Below are positions 49,270 to 61,122 of a stretch of 64,000 bases of DNA, piece after piece. The DNA is taken from contig JANTQA010000060.1 of NCBI GenBank assembly GCA_027625915.1, positions 4,278,001 to 4,342,000 on the forward strand, read 5' to 3'. Source of the stretch: Anaeramoeba flamelloides (Eukaryota > Metamonada > Anaeramoebidae). Under the pieces are notes generated by a model. That model worked only from the letters and a program-made list of their open reading frames with translations, had not been told where the DNA came from and did not search any database. Each line of letters opens with the position of its first letter. The first letter of the stretch is position 1. A program made the position numbers and the translations under genes.

Positions 49270-52200
49270 GCAAATGAGTAGGATTTTTATTTATTCATAT
49301 ATGCGTATACGCGCGCGGCCCCCCCATGTCTAAATTTGATCAAAGATCCTTGTAGTCTAAATACCTGGAGTTCCATTACTAGAATTAAGGTCATTCCAGA
49401 TGAGAATTGTTCGTTTTTCCAACATGAACTCCTGCTCTTTTCTTATTTCAAAGATCAAAACTATTAAACACGATTCAAAAGTTCTCAAATGAAGATGATC
49501 CACTCAGCCCACAGAAGATACATTACAGAGGATTCTTTTTGATCAAAAACTTCGAAATGAAGGGGGAAACCATATTTATTGGTTCAAAAGAAAAAAGAAT
49601 TTGAATTCAAAATTAAAAAAGTCAATTTTTTTTTGAATTAGAAGATATAATAATTTATTTTATAATCAAAAAAAAAAATCAAAATAAAAAGTTTTACTGA
49701 TCTATTTTTTATTTTTTAAATTAAAATTTTATCGAATAAGAGAAAGAGAAGAAGAGAGTGAATTAGTTTAAAATAAATATTGAAAAAGTAAAAAAAGAGA
49801 CAAGTTTACATCACTATTTAATATATTTAGAACTTTTAAAAAGAGAATAGAAATTATTAAAATTGTTTTTACAAGACCTTCTATTTGCAAATTTGCAAAA
49901 TTTAGGATTGAAATTAAAATCAAAAAGTTATAAAAGAAAAATTAATATTTACTTCAAAATACTAACACAAATTACAAGATTTTTAAAGATCTATATAAAT
50001 TTTTGAATGATTATTGAAATTGAAAAATCAAAAAAGAGTAAAATAGGTATTATTGAGCTATGTATTTTTTTAAAACTCAAACATTTTCATTGTAAAAATT
50101 TAACTATATAATTCCTCATAACTACTGATAAGAGAGAGATTAGAACTCTCAAAAGTTTAGGGTAGTATTGTAGACACTGTGGAAAGATTTTGGGAAATCC
50201 TTTAGTAATTAGGCAAAGTTTGGAAATTTTCTGATCTTTTAATTTCGAATTGAATTTAAATGAAATAGGAAGTATTTTACTCATAAATTCAACTTTAAAA
50301 ATGTTATTTAAAGTTATTTTAGAAGTATTTGAAAAAAAAATTTTGTTAATTTTTAATCTCATAAATATATAAGGTTTACCGCACTCAATGATTTACGACA
50401 TTGGAAAAATAATTTGGTTCAAGGAACCCAATTATTTGATCAATTAGATTTCAAAGAAAAAAGTCCTTCAATTTTCTTGTAAAGGTTGGAAATTGAATGA
50501 ATTCCCTTTCTTTGTTTAAAAACAATGTATAAAATCAAACAACGTTTTTCGTTTTTTATTCCAAAGAAATCAATCTCATTTTTAAAAAATAAAAAAACGT
50601 TTGGTCTATTTTTTCTTCGAAAAAAGCAGAGAAGAGACCATTAATAAAAGGTTATTCAAAGAGAGAAAAAACATTTACCAATTTTTGAAATTAGAAAAAA
50701 CAAAGACCATTTTTTTTTAACTACGTCAAGTCAAGAAATTTTGGAGAGGAATGCTGAAAATTAGTCACTGTTAAGAACACACAATATACTCAGGTTTTAT
50801 GTTTGATCGGCTTCTGATGTTTCTTAACAAGAGTAAAATACAAGGGTAAATAGAAACTCATTGAAAAGTTAGAGATCTAGTTTGTCTCTATGTTGATTTT
50901 AAACCAAGTTTTATCCTTAATGGATGAAAATGTAACCTTTAACTTCAATGTTTACAATGACTCCATTGTTGGAACAAAAAGATCCTTTGAAAAACAAGTT
51001 CTTTAAAGTACCATTAAAAAATTTCAAATTAGTTGTATTGGGCAAAATGTGTTTCTTTGTTAAATTTATTTCGTTTGTTTGTTTTTTTATTGTTTTAGAT
51101 CCCGAGTTAAAAAAGAAAGAGCACCTCATATTGTTTTATTTGTTCAACAATCAATCAGTTATAATTCCTCTTTTTGGTTCTCCTTCCAGACTCAAAATAT
51201 GATATTGTTCTAGTGCTAAGATCATATTAGTCGTCGTTCTTCGAACTCCTCAACATAATCTTATATCACTTCGAACAATATCATATTTCTCGTTCTTCCA
51301 GGACAAACTCGTAACATAACAAGGAGATTGTTTCCAAATCAAATCAATAAAAGACAGTAATTTAAAAATAAATTAATCTTTTGAAAATCAGAAATAAGAT
51401 GACTAAAACGATTACAATTTTCAATCAACAGTTTCGTTTCACTTCACATTGTTAATAATATTTTGTTTTTTCAAGATTGATTGAGAAAATAAAAAAAATG
51501 TCCAAAATAGATTGATTTACCTTGATTAAGCTCAAGTCAAACAAGAACCATACCAAAAGCAAGAATTTCCAAGTTGTTTCGAGGGTTATTTATTGATTAT
51601 TAATTTTATTTTTGAAGTAATTAATTTTTTGATCAAAGATACAAGCGAATTAAAAAGATTCCTAAAATTTGAGAAATTATTCAAATAAAAAACAAAGAGT
51701 TGCAATATTTTGATTGGAAAGTTGATCAAAATACATTATTTTATAATTTTGTTTTGGGTTTAGTTGTTTTGTTTTTAGTTTGGTTCAAGTTTGGAACAAA
51801 AATTAGATTTTGTTCCAATTTTTTTAAAAAAATTACAATTTGCTAATATTGCAACCATTTGCCAAAAAATGATCAACAAAGCAATCTAAGGAACCAATGC
51901 AAGCAGGGTCTATACCGAGTCCAAGCTGTGTAAAGAAATACTCTTGGATTTAAGAACGCTACAATGAATGAATTTTAAAATAAATGATTAAATATACGGA
52001 ATATTTTGTTTTAATAAGGCTCAAATTAACGGTACTTTGAAGTTTTTGTGAAATTTGTCCACCAAAAATAAGTTTAGTCAATGTTAAGAGATTTAAAATT
52101 TCAAAAAATCGATTAATTTTTATATAAGTTTCTTTATTGAAACAACTATTTTTTGCTTCCTTCAAAGTCAACAAGACTTGAGTGTTGGTCTTTTAATCCA

Positions 52201-53909
52201 AAATTTACACTTAATTAGATCATCAAAAAGTAATAAATCCTTAAAAAACAAAAAGGACTAATTTTCACCTTTAATTGTTTATAACCCAAGTTTTGCATTA
52301 ATGAATTCTTATTGGTTTTTCAGTTCTAAAATATAAAAACTTGGTTCAAATCATTGAAAAATATCTAAAAATTAAAGCAAATTAGATTAAACCCAAATCT
52401 TAATCTTACTTTTAATCTACAGTGCTGTTTTTGAAAATATAATCCAGAATTTTGACAATCTTCTCAATTAATTTGAACCAAAGTTGTTGGTTCAAGATTT
52501 TGTTCATGTTTTAAATTTTACTCTACTAAATCTCCATTAAAACATGATCGGAGAAAAACTACGCACAAAAACCTAAAACAATCACTTACTAAATTAATCT
52601 GTGAATAAGTCGATCTGAACGGAATTGTTGAATAATTTTTCTTGAGAAAAGCTTCTGTTCGAATAAAGAGGATCTTGATACTTTTTGAAACGTTTATCAA
52701 ATCAATCTTATTTTTGATTATTTGTTTGATTTTTCAATGAATTGAAAAGTTGTGTTTGAGCCACATCTGGTTTTTGATCTTCTTGTACTTTGGTGTTCAA
52801 AATTCCAATCTGTTTTCCAATTTATCCATAATGAAAAATCGGTATTGAATAGTTTTGGAAATTAATTTTTCATTATTAAACCAAATAAAAGACTCGAATT
52901 ATTTTACTTTTAATTTTTCAAGTTCCAAACTCCTTCGAATACCAACAAACGGAAAGTTAACCACAAGAGCAAAAAATGAAGAACCAAACACAAAATCAGT
53001 AAATCCAAAAATAACCAAAATCATTCAACAACTAAAACCAACAAATCAAATCAACAACCAAAACACCAAAATTACTTCAACAACCAAACCAACAAACAAA
53101 ACCAATAAACATTGTCTAAATATAAAGTTTTCATCATAACCAAACTGATCAAACCAACAAACAACTTTACTATTGTACCCAACAGTCAAAACTAATAAAA
53201 TTAATCTCAAAACAAGAAAAAAGTGAAAATAAAAACGGAGGTCATAATTCCTTGGATTAACCCTTGAGTAAAAAGGTAAAAAAAGGGAATATATGAAACC
53301 TGTGAATGAAAGCAAAGTGAAAATCTGCGAAAAAGGCAATTATTTAATTCATTGTTGTTTGGTGACCTTCTAAGATTGTAAAAATATTTTCATTTCATTG
53401 TGAAACAAGATTGTATATTATAAATAATTTACCAGATGGCAATAAACAAGGTAAAAAACTTTTTCTAATTCATGAAATAAAATGAATTTTTTGTGTTTCC
53501 AATTTCATAAAAAAGGGAACAAAAAAATTGATCTGACAAAAAATTAAAATTTCAAAGTCGATCAGAATTTTTTGACACTTTTCATCGACAAAATTTGAAA
53601 GTAGAGAATCTCACGAATAACAAATACATCAAAATATCTCCCTGGTTGCTGACGAGTACTGATCACAAAAATTTAATTTCTCGTTCGATGAAATATTAAG
53701 ATTGAAATATCCAAAATTCAAAAAATGAAAATGATCCAAAATTTTGTAAAAGAGTTTTTTTTGTTGAAATTGTGCTTCCTGTTAACAATCTATTAACTGT
53801 GATTTTCAAAAAAGGAATTCAAAATTTTGAATAAAATAATAGTAAAAAATTGAATTCAAAATTCAAAATCAATTTTCAAAACAAAAGCCTAAAAATTCAA
53901 TGATTAAGA
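49270..53909. other. Intergenic, no gene supported
   Basis: It holds a short GC-rich patch (49303-49327, GCGTATACGCGCGCGGCCCC) and the repeat at 51184-51330 shared with 22286-22440. Several 60-95-codon frames (50087-50362 -, 50948-51202 +, 52855-53139 +) have no recognisable domain. They may be exons of unknown genes, but splice partners could not be found. Confidence 0.45.
51184..51330. repeat. Repeat shared with 22286-22440
   Basis: GTCGTTCTTCGAACTCCTCA and CTCGTTCTTCCAGGACAAAC blocks correspond to blocks at 22286-22440, one direct and one inverted. A local palindrome is formed by TATGATATTGTTCTAGTG and CACTTCGAACAATATCATA. Confidence 0.55.
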
Positions 53910-56418
53910 TTATAAGGCTTTTTTGATTACCAACTCTAAAGGAATTTTAGATATCAAAGATAAAATTTCCGAAAATTGTTGGCAAGAAGAAGGGTTATTA
54001 AGGATTGAGGTGGTTGAAAACTTTTTAATGGAATATTTTGATTCTGAAAGCTGCAGTATGTAAGTGGGCAATTTTTTATTATTGATTGAATCACAAATCC
54101 ATCCAAATAATTTCAAATTGTAGTTTTCAATGGATTTTTTAGCTGAAAACAAAGTACCCGATTCAATTTTCTTGATGGAACTTTGTAAATCTTGAAAGGA
54201 TTCAAAATTTTTATTTTTTTTATTTGGTTTCTCGCCGACAACCAAGTTCAAATAAGTCCAGATATGATTTTTTGTGGCAGATAAAAAGACATTTCTTTTG
54301 AAGCCGTTATGTAATAATTCGTTTATATTCGGCAATAATTCTTTGCGTATAACACCCTTTAAAGCATTATTTGCGCTTTCTTTGCCAAGCTCCATTTTTT
54401 GATCATTATTGTATTTTGCAAAATAATCGACAAGCTTAATACATGTTTTATATAATTCCCAAAATCTGGTTTCGTGGGTAAAGCTTTTTTTCAATTCTTC
54501 CTCCTTTTGTAATTGGAATTCATTTTCCAATTTACTTTTCTTGTTTTTTTTATTTTTATTATTAATGCTAATACTACTACTATTATTATTCTTATTCTTA
54601 TTATCATTTTTTAAATTACTGTCATTGTCGTCGTTTTTGTTGGTATTCTTATTGATTGAGATCTCGTCTTCTGTGCTTTCCGAATCAGATGTTTCCGAAG
54701 AAGAATCATCATCCTCGGCTAACAAAGGAACACTACTTTTAATTCTCATTTTTGAAAAGTTCGTTTTTGGTGTTTCTTCGCCGAATTTATAGCCATTTAA
54801 TAGAATCTGATAATCGTCAGCTAATGAAAAATGAAGTCTTTCTAAGGGTGACAGTGAGAACACAATACCAGATAAAAATTCCTGATCATAAAGTAATGAT
54901 TCGTTGGTGTATATTTTTTGAATAAAATCCCTTTTCGACAAGATATCGAGCCACTGGATTAATCTGGAATCATTTAATCCAGACAAAAAAAACGAAGTTG
55001 CTTTAAACAATTCTGGATCATGTTTTGAAATCTGCTGTGCTTTTCTTTTCGAAACAAAATGATATGAAGGTTTCATTAATTCGTGATTTAATTTCACAGC
55101 ATTTTCGTAAAATGAGACCTTTTCTGATTCATTATTTTGATCTATGGTCTTTCGATTCGATAAAAATAATGAGGTAAACATTTTCACAATCATATAGCCA
55201 TTATTATCTTTATTATCAACTTTAAATTTTCTTTTACCGTAAATTCTGATTGTTTTAATTATACCCTGCTTGATTTTTTCGTCATCCAAATATTTCATTT
55301 GAATTTCAGAAACTGTCGAGGTTAAATCAAAAATAAATTGTTCTGATAATTTTTGGTTTTTTTTTGCAATTTCATCATTCATATTATTTGTTTCCTTGTT
55401 ATTTGATCCCTTGACCGTTCCAGTTTCGTTTATATTTGAATTTGGTTTTGAACTTGCATTGTTGTTTTCAATACCGTCATTATTTTTTTGCTTAAATGCT
55501 AATTTTCTTAACAATTCTGATTTCATTAAAGTGTTCGTCGTAGTTCTTCTGTTTTCACGAAGCGATTCAATCGTTTTTTCAGTGTTTTTTTTTAGTTTTA
55601 TTTTGCCCTTGTTAATTTCTTTTTTTTGAGACTCAATTGAAGTCTTGACTAAATCCTCCATCGTATATACCTTTTTGTCCTTTTCTTGCAAGCCGTCATT
55701 ATTTGGATTATACATAATCATATCTTGGAAATTCATGGGTTCAAGATCAGCTAAACAATAGCCACCTATGTTATTGTTGGTGTTTTTATTTTCATCTTGA
55801 TCTTGATCTTGATTTTCTTTTTCCATTTCAATTTGATCTTCTTCTTGTTCTTGTTTTTGTTCTTTTTCATTTTCAATTCCATGATCATTATCTTTATTAT
55901 TTTCATTTCCATTTCCATTTCCATTTTCTTCTTCTTCTTCTTCTTCTTCTTCTTCACCCTTTTGATTTTTTTTTTCCTCATTTTCTCCATTTTCCTTTTC
56001 CTCGTCCTTTTCTATTTCTTTATTATTTATATTAACAATATTATCATTAATTTGCTTTTCGTATACCAATGGCGAAATCTTAATAAGATCTTTTATAATT
56101 AAATAAACATCTTTTTGCTTATCTTGTCTTCTTTCCTTTTTTTTTTTCAAATTGATTTCTTGTTCTACTCTTCTTTGCTCTTTCCAAATTCGTTCTTCTT
56201 CTTCGTTTTTTAATTTTTTATGGAATTCTTCATCTGAATAAAATTCATTGTCTTCAATGAAATTACCCCCAAAGGAATCAAATTTTATCAAGTTTGCTTT
56301 TGTTTTTTTTTTTTTTTTATCTTGTTCATTTTCTTGATTGTCTTCATTTTCATTTTCGTTTTCCCACCATTCGTGGTTGTTCATTAAGTTATATATTGAA
56401 AGTAATTCAGAATATTTG

Positions 56419-56457
<39 letters not shown>

Positions 56458-57511
56458 CTTTTTTCAATTCATTCTTTTTTTTTTCGTTCTTTTTCAAGAA
56501 TTCTGGGTTTTTTTTATGAATTTTCTTCTTGATCAAAGTGTTTTTTAAGGGGTTTGGAACATTTTGAGATTTTTCGATCTCCTTTTGATCCTTTATTTCT
56601 TGTTTGTCGTTCTGAAACTTTTTTTCATTTGTTTCTTCCTTGTTCTTGTTATTCACATCATCAATATTAACCCAATCGTCAAAGGAATCAAGCCCCTGAA
56701 CAGACATCGATTTTGTTTTGCCGTGCTTAGATTTTTCTTTAAATTTATTAAATGCAATGAAATTTCTTGACTTTTCTGATCTTTTTAATACTTCCTTTTT
56801 CGGCTTGTCATGCAAAAATAAGCTTTGAGATTTATCTTTATTTTTGTTGATGGGGTTTTCTAAAGAATACTTTTTCGATTTATAAATTGTTTCCACCCAG
56901 AGGTACATTACCGAGGCACTGTTTGCACGAAAGTTATGTGTGTCTTCGTCAGTCGATCCCACAAACATAAAGTATGAGTCTGAATTTTTCCCTTTGTTGT
57001 GCGAGTAAGGCCGAACGATTGTGAAATTTAATGGGATTGAAACGATCAACTTTGCTTCCTCGTCGTTGTTGTAAACATTCATTTTGTTTAGCCGACACTC
57101 ACAAAACCTTTTGGCCCACTTGGTGCCAATCTTACGATCTTCTTTTCGTTCTAACCACCCACTCATTTCAGGTATTGTGAGGCTTTTCTGTATTGTTGCT
57201 TGTAGGCCTCTTTTCGCTTGCTCATATGCTTGAATAAAATTGTCCAAGATTTGTAAGCTTGAGGCATAGAAATTGTATTCCCTTGTCAAGTCAGATGTGT
57301 GAGGAATCAGTTTGATCGAATGCTGCGAAACAATGTTGTTTGGATCACGTTTTAAATCATACTCCATAACGAAAATTGTTCCTCGTGTCTCTTTGCTCGA
57401 CTCATTCGTTCGATATGTCAAAAAGGTATTAATTAATTCACAAAACCGTTTTTGGTATTTGTTTCTATTCCCACTAAGTTTAAATAATTCACCTGAAAAC
57501 AGTTTCTTCAT
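53910..57511 (-). CDS. Large protein with two PH and two probable RUN domains
   Basis: Two frames, 57511-56384 and 56384-53910, read as one gene. They meet just after a 37-base A tract (56421-56457 on the plus strand, coding poly-Lys), where a homopolymer length error or real slippage would shift the frame. The downstream frame is open back into the tract (KKKPKYSELLSIYNLMNNHEWW). From Met at 57511: PH1 (about 1-105; SGELFKLSGNRNKYQKRFCEL), PH2 (about 114-210; MSGWLERKEDRKIGTKWAKRF, closing VMYLWVETIYKSKKY), then a disordered charged region. In the second frame a RUN-like domain lies at about 348-530 (LFKATSFFLSGLNDSRLIQWL, LSPLERLHFSLADDY) and another at about 636-815 (LFGWICDSINNKKLPTYIL, ISKIPLELVI). 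PH domains bind phosphoinositides and RUN domains bind Rab/Arl GTPases or motors, so an endomembrane effector is the likely role. Confidence 0.7.
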
Positions 57512-58461
57512 TAAAGGTTTGACTTGTTTTTGTTTTGTTTTTGGATTCAAAACAAAATTGAAAAAAATAAATTTAAAAAAAATGAACAAATCAATAGTTT
57601 TTTCTTCCAAGAGATTTTTCAATCGAAGACACTTTAGTGAAAACTTGGTGTGGAACCTTCAAATTATTTTTTATTTTTAATAAGAAACTTAGTCAAGTCT
57701 GTTTTTGGATTCACAGAAAGTATTTTAAGGTTGCAGGATTTTACTTAAATTCTTTTTTTCTTCTTTTATTAAATCATTATTTCAAAATTAGATCACCTTT
57801 TTGAAACAATTTTTAATTAGATTGCTTTTTTGAAGATTTAAAGACTGGTATTTGAATTATAAATCCGAAAAATTTTTCACTTCATTTTCCATATTTTTCT
57901 TTCAGGTAATTTGAATTCTCAAAGAAGTAGGGTATAATTTGTGGATCTGATTGAAAAAGAAAATTGAAAACGAATTGAAAATTGTTCCAATTTAGAATTC
58001 AAAAACCAGTAGAGTCTTTTAAATGATGAAAAAAATATAATTACTTATTTATTTGAGATGGATTTGTTCTTTTGTCTTTAGGGTAGAAATTGAATGAACA
58101 ATGACGCCAAAGACAATAAAATAATATATTGTTCTTGAAAGGTCCCAGTTCCGAATTATTTAGATAATATTACAAAAATAAGCTATTTCCAATAATTTGG
58201 GGCAGATTTTTTTTCATTAATTTTTTAAAAAAATGTAATTTGACAAATCTTTTCTAGTATCATTTACAATTGGATTTGATATGTCTAATAAAACAGTTAT
58301 TAAAAATTCAAAATACAATTATAAATTAATAATTTTTTTCATTATTTTTTTTTTTCAATTTTTGGAATTTTTATTTGAGAAAAGGGAATTTTTTTTACAT
58401 AATTCAAAATTTTAATTTTCATTTTTTGGTTTTTATAAATTTTTGAGAATAGATTACTAAA
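57512..58461. other. Intergenic, no gene supported
   Basis: AT-rich. The PH frame is open back to 57622 but without an ATG, so those codons are probably 5' leader or an intron with acceptor TTTTCAG at about 57494. No repeat was recognised. Confidence 0.4.
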
Positions 58462-58710
58462 ATGATTCAAAGTTTAGAAGAAATAAATGAAGAAATCAAT
58501 GAAAAATCAATAAGAGTAAAAATCATCGAATTGCGTTCACAGGGTTGGACAAGAAAAAAAATTTCTGAACAATTATTAATCACCATCAAAAAGGTCCGAT
58601 ACTGCACAACACTACACTACACCACACTACAAGGAAAATTTTTTCAAAAAAAAATCTCTAAATTTTGTATTTTTAAAATACACTCATATAATAAACATTA
58701 TTATACATAA
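58462..58710 (+). CDS. Short frame with helix-turn-helix, possible transposase N-terminus
   Basis: 82 codons from an ATG. Residues about 18-48 (VKIIELRSQGWTRKKISEQL then TIKKVRY) fit a helix-turn-helix of the kind that opens Tc1/mariner and related transposases. After that the frame enters a short ACTAC-rich tandem stretch (58605-58630) and low-complexity sequence, so the gene is truncated or continues by splicing (AAG-GTCCGA is a possible donor). No catalytic DDE region follows. The 590-bp repeat starts just downstream at 58743. It could also be a host HTH fragment. Confidence 0.35.
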   Translation: MIQSLEEINEEINEKSIRVKIIELRSQGWTRKKISEQLLITIKKVRYCTTLHYTTLQGKFFQKKISKFCIFKIHSYNKHYYT

Positions 58711-58742
58711 CAATTTTCAATGGGGTTTACAACTTTAATAGA

Positions 58743-59335
58743 TATTAATAGGAATTGAAAAAAAAATGAAATTTTTCAGTAATATTTTTTTCATTTTTAA
58801 TTTGTAAAATTTTTGAATTTTTTAATTGACTTATTAGAGAGATAATTTTCAAGTATTTTTTTAATAGTCTAAAAGGAAGCATATTTTTCAATTTGAAAAT
58901 AGTACAAAATATTTCAATCAAAAGATATTGCTCAATTAAATTGAAAATCTGATTTTTTATCTGTTTTTGGAATATTTTTTATCATTTTATTTTTTTCCAT
59001 GTTTGGGTTTTTATATACGTTCCCGATTGTTTTCTGCAAATTGCTTTAACATATATTCTTTTTTTCAATCTTAATGTTCAATCAAAAATTAATTCATTTC
59101 AACTTTTTCCAATAAAAAAATACCCTGAAAATAGGTGTTTTTTTCAAATGTCGGTATTTTTGAAAAGGTGGGTATTCAGATTTTCATGAGTTTAAAAGCT
59201 TTCCTTTTTTTATTACCTAAAATTATGATAACTTTGAAAAAATAATTTATAAAAGAAGTATAACTTGAATCCAATGTATAGTTTTGGCTAACTTTAATTT
59301 TATGTATTTAAATTTTCCTTGTAGTGAAGTATAAA
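58743..59335 (+). repeat. ~590-bp dispersed repeat, copy 2
   Basis: Aligns with 8112-8699 in the same orientation. The copies differ at many sites and the (TA)n run of copy 1 is much shorter here, so both are old. No coding. Confidence 0.7.
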
Positions 59336-60440
59336 TTGAAAAAAATTGAATTTATAAATATTGGATGTCTGGGCGAATTACTCATCGTCCATAAATCCAA
59401 ATAATCTGAAAAGATGATTTTTTAAGTTTAGAGCTCTTTATCTGCTCTAGTTTAGAAGTTATTCTCAATTTTCGATTTTTTGTCAAAAAAAAAATTTTTT
59501 TTTGAAATTTAGAATTTTTCATTTTTAAAAAAGGTACCTTTTTTCACATAAATATTTTTTTTTGGTGTTTTAAAGATCATCTTACTAGGGTAATTTTTGA
59601 TCAAAAATATGATTTTGGTGAAAAAAATTGAAAGAATTAAGGTTTAAAAAAATATTTTTTTTTTTTGGAAATTTTTTTACTACTCTTTTGATTTTCCCAT
59701 TTTTGATTTACTCAAATATTATATTTATAATATATTTTTAACTGCAATAGTTATAAATTTTTTTATTTTTATATTTTTTTTTAGATTAAAAATAAATTTT
59801 TTTTTATTTTTTTTTCACTTTTATCCAAGTTATTTATAAAAATACATAAGTTACTGTGAATATTAGTTGATAAAATGAAATATAAAAATCTATTTGTCAT
59901 AGACAAAAAAAGTTTTTAAAAAATTTTTTATTTTGATTTTTTTTGTGAATTTTTTAAATTTAAACTTTATGAGGGTTAGTTGTTTCGAAAATATTTGGTA
60001 TTTAAAATCGGTGTTTTTGACTTTTTTCAAAAATGAAAATTTTAAAAAATGTATATAAAAAATATTTTAAAAAAATTTTTTTTAAAGTAGTAAAAATTGG
60101 TAACTTTGAAAAAAAAGATTTTTTTTTAAATATCTCAAAAAAATGATTTTTATTTTTATTTTAACTGAAAAACAATGTTTAAAAAAAATTTTTTTTTTAA
60201 TTTGAAAACTCTAGTAAATTTTCATTTTTTTCAAATTTAACAGAAAAATAATTCACATTACCAATATTTTGAAAAAAAATTATTAGACCTCATCTTATTT
60301 TATCTAAATATTCATTTTTTCCAAATTTTTAATAGTGTAATCACTAATAAAATATATTAAAAATGCTAAAAAAATTCAAAAAAAATTTTACTAGAGTTTC
60401 CTATTAAAATGATTTTTTTCAAAAAAATAATTTTTTTAAT
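59336..60440. other. Intergenic, extremely A/T-rich
   Basis: Dominated by A and T runs, with one short more balanced word at 59365-59400 (GGATGTCTGGGCGAATTACT). No gene or repeat family recognised. Confidence 0.45.
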
Positions 60441-60441
60441 A

Positions 60442-60638
60442 CAGTCAGTTTCGCTTTTAAGGCACAAAATTTCAACGAAATTCAAATTCTAGTAAAAATA
60501 AATTGTAAAAAATGATAATTACAAATTTTGTGCCTTAATTTGTGAAAATTAAAATTCCAAAAAATTTTGCTTTAATTTGAGATTTTTTTGTGCCTTAAAT
60601 TTCGTAGAAAGTTTGTGCCTTAAAAGTGAAACTGACTG
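60442..60638. mobile_element. Tc1/mariner-type MITE, ~197 bp
   Basis: TA-CAGTCAGTTTCGCTTTTAAGG at the left and CCTTAAAAGTGAAACTGACTG-TA at the right. The left arm has lost part of its inner AAGGCACAAA modules, so the palindrome is lopsided. Confidence 0.85.
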
Positions 60639-60870
60639 TATAAACTGAATTTCAAAAATAGGGGAAGATTTTTTATCAGTTAAAAATTTGTTTAATTGTT
60701 TTTTTCTTTTTAAATAATAATGTATTTTACGAAAGTGTTTAAAGATAATAACCAATTTTGATCAATGAATAAAATATATAGTCTAGTCATTTTATTTTTT
60801 GAAAGAGAAATGAAAAAAGAAAATAATAATAATAATAAAGTTTGCCCCTAATTTTGGAATTTGGCTTATA

Positions 60871-60908
60871 TAGATAGATAGATAGATAGATAAAAAGATA
60901 GATAGATA
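60871..60908. repeat. (GATA)n microsatellite
   Basis: About nine GATA units with one AAAA interruption, 16 bp before a MITE. Confidence 0.9.
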
Positions 60909-60924
60909 TGTTGAGAAGAAAATA

Positions 60925-61120
60925 CAGTCAGTTTCACTTTTAAGGCACAAACTTTCAACGGAATTTAAAGCACAAAGAAATCTTAAATTAAGGCACAAAA
61001 GTTGGAATTTCATTTTTTACAATTTATTTTTACTAGAATTTGAATTTTGTACCTTAATTTGAGATTTTTTTGTGTCTTAAATTTCGTTGAAAGTTTTTGC
61101 CTTAAAAGTGAAACTGACTG
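60925..61120. mobile_element. Tc1/mariner-type MITE, 196 bp, near-perfect palindrome
   Basis: CAGTCAGTTTCACTTTTAAG to its complement, flanked by TA (60923-60924 and 61121-61122). Arms of about 80 bp each hold three AAGGCACAAA-type modules around a central ATTTTTTACAATTTATTTTTAC. Confidence 0.9.
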
Positions 61121-61122
61121 TA

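Noticed and set aside
50948-51202. A small GTPase start (FKLVVLG)
   Set aside because: The P-loop GxxxxGKS/T does not follow and no other GTPase motif is present.
60871-61120. CRISPR-like spaced repeats
   Set aside because: The repeats are a GATA microsatellite and palindromic MITE modules, in a eukaryotic context.
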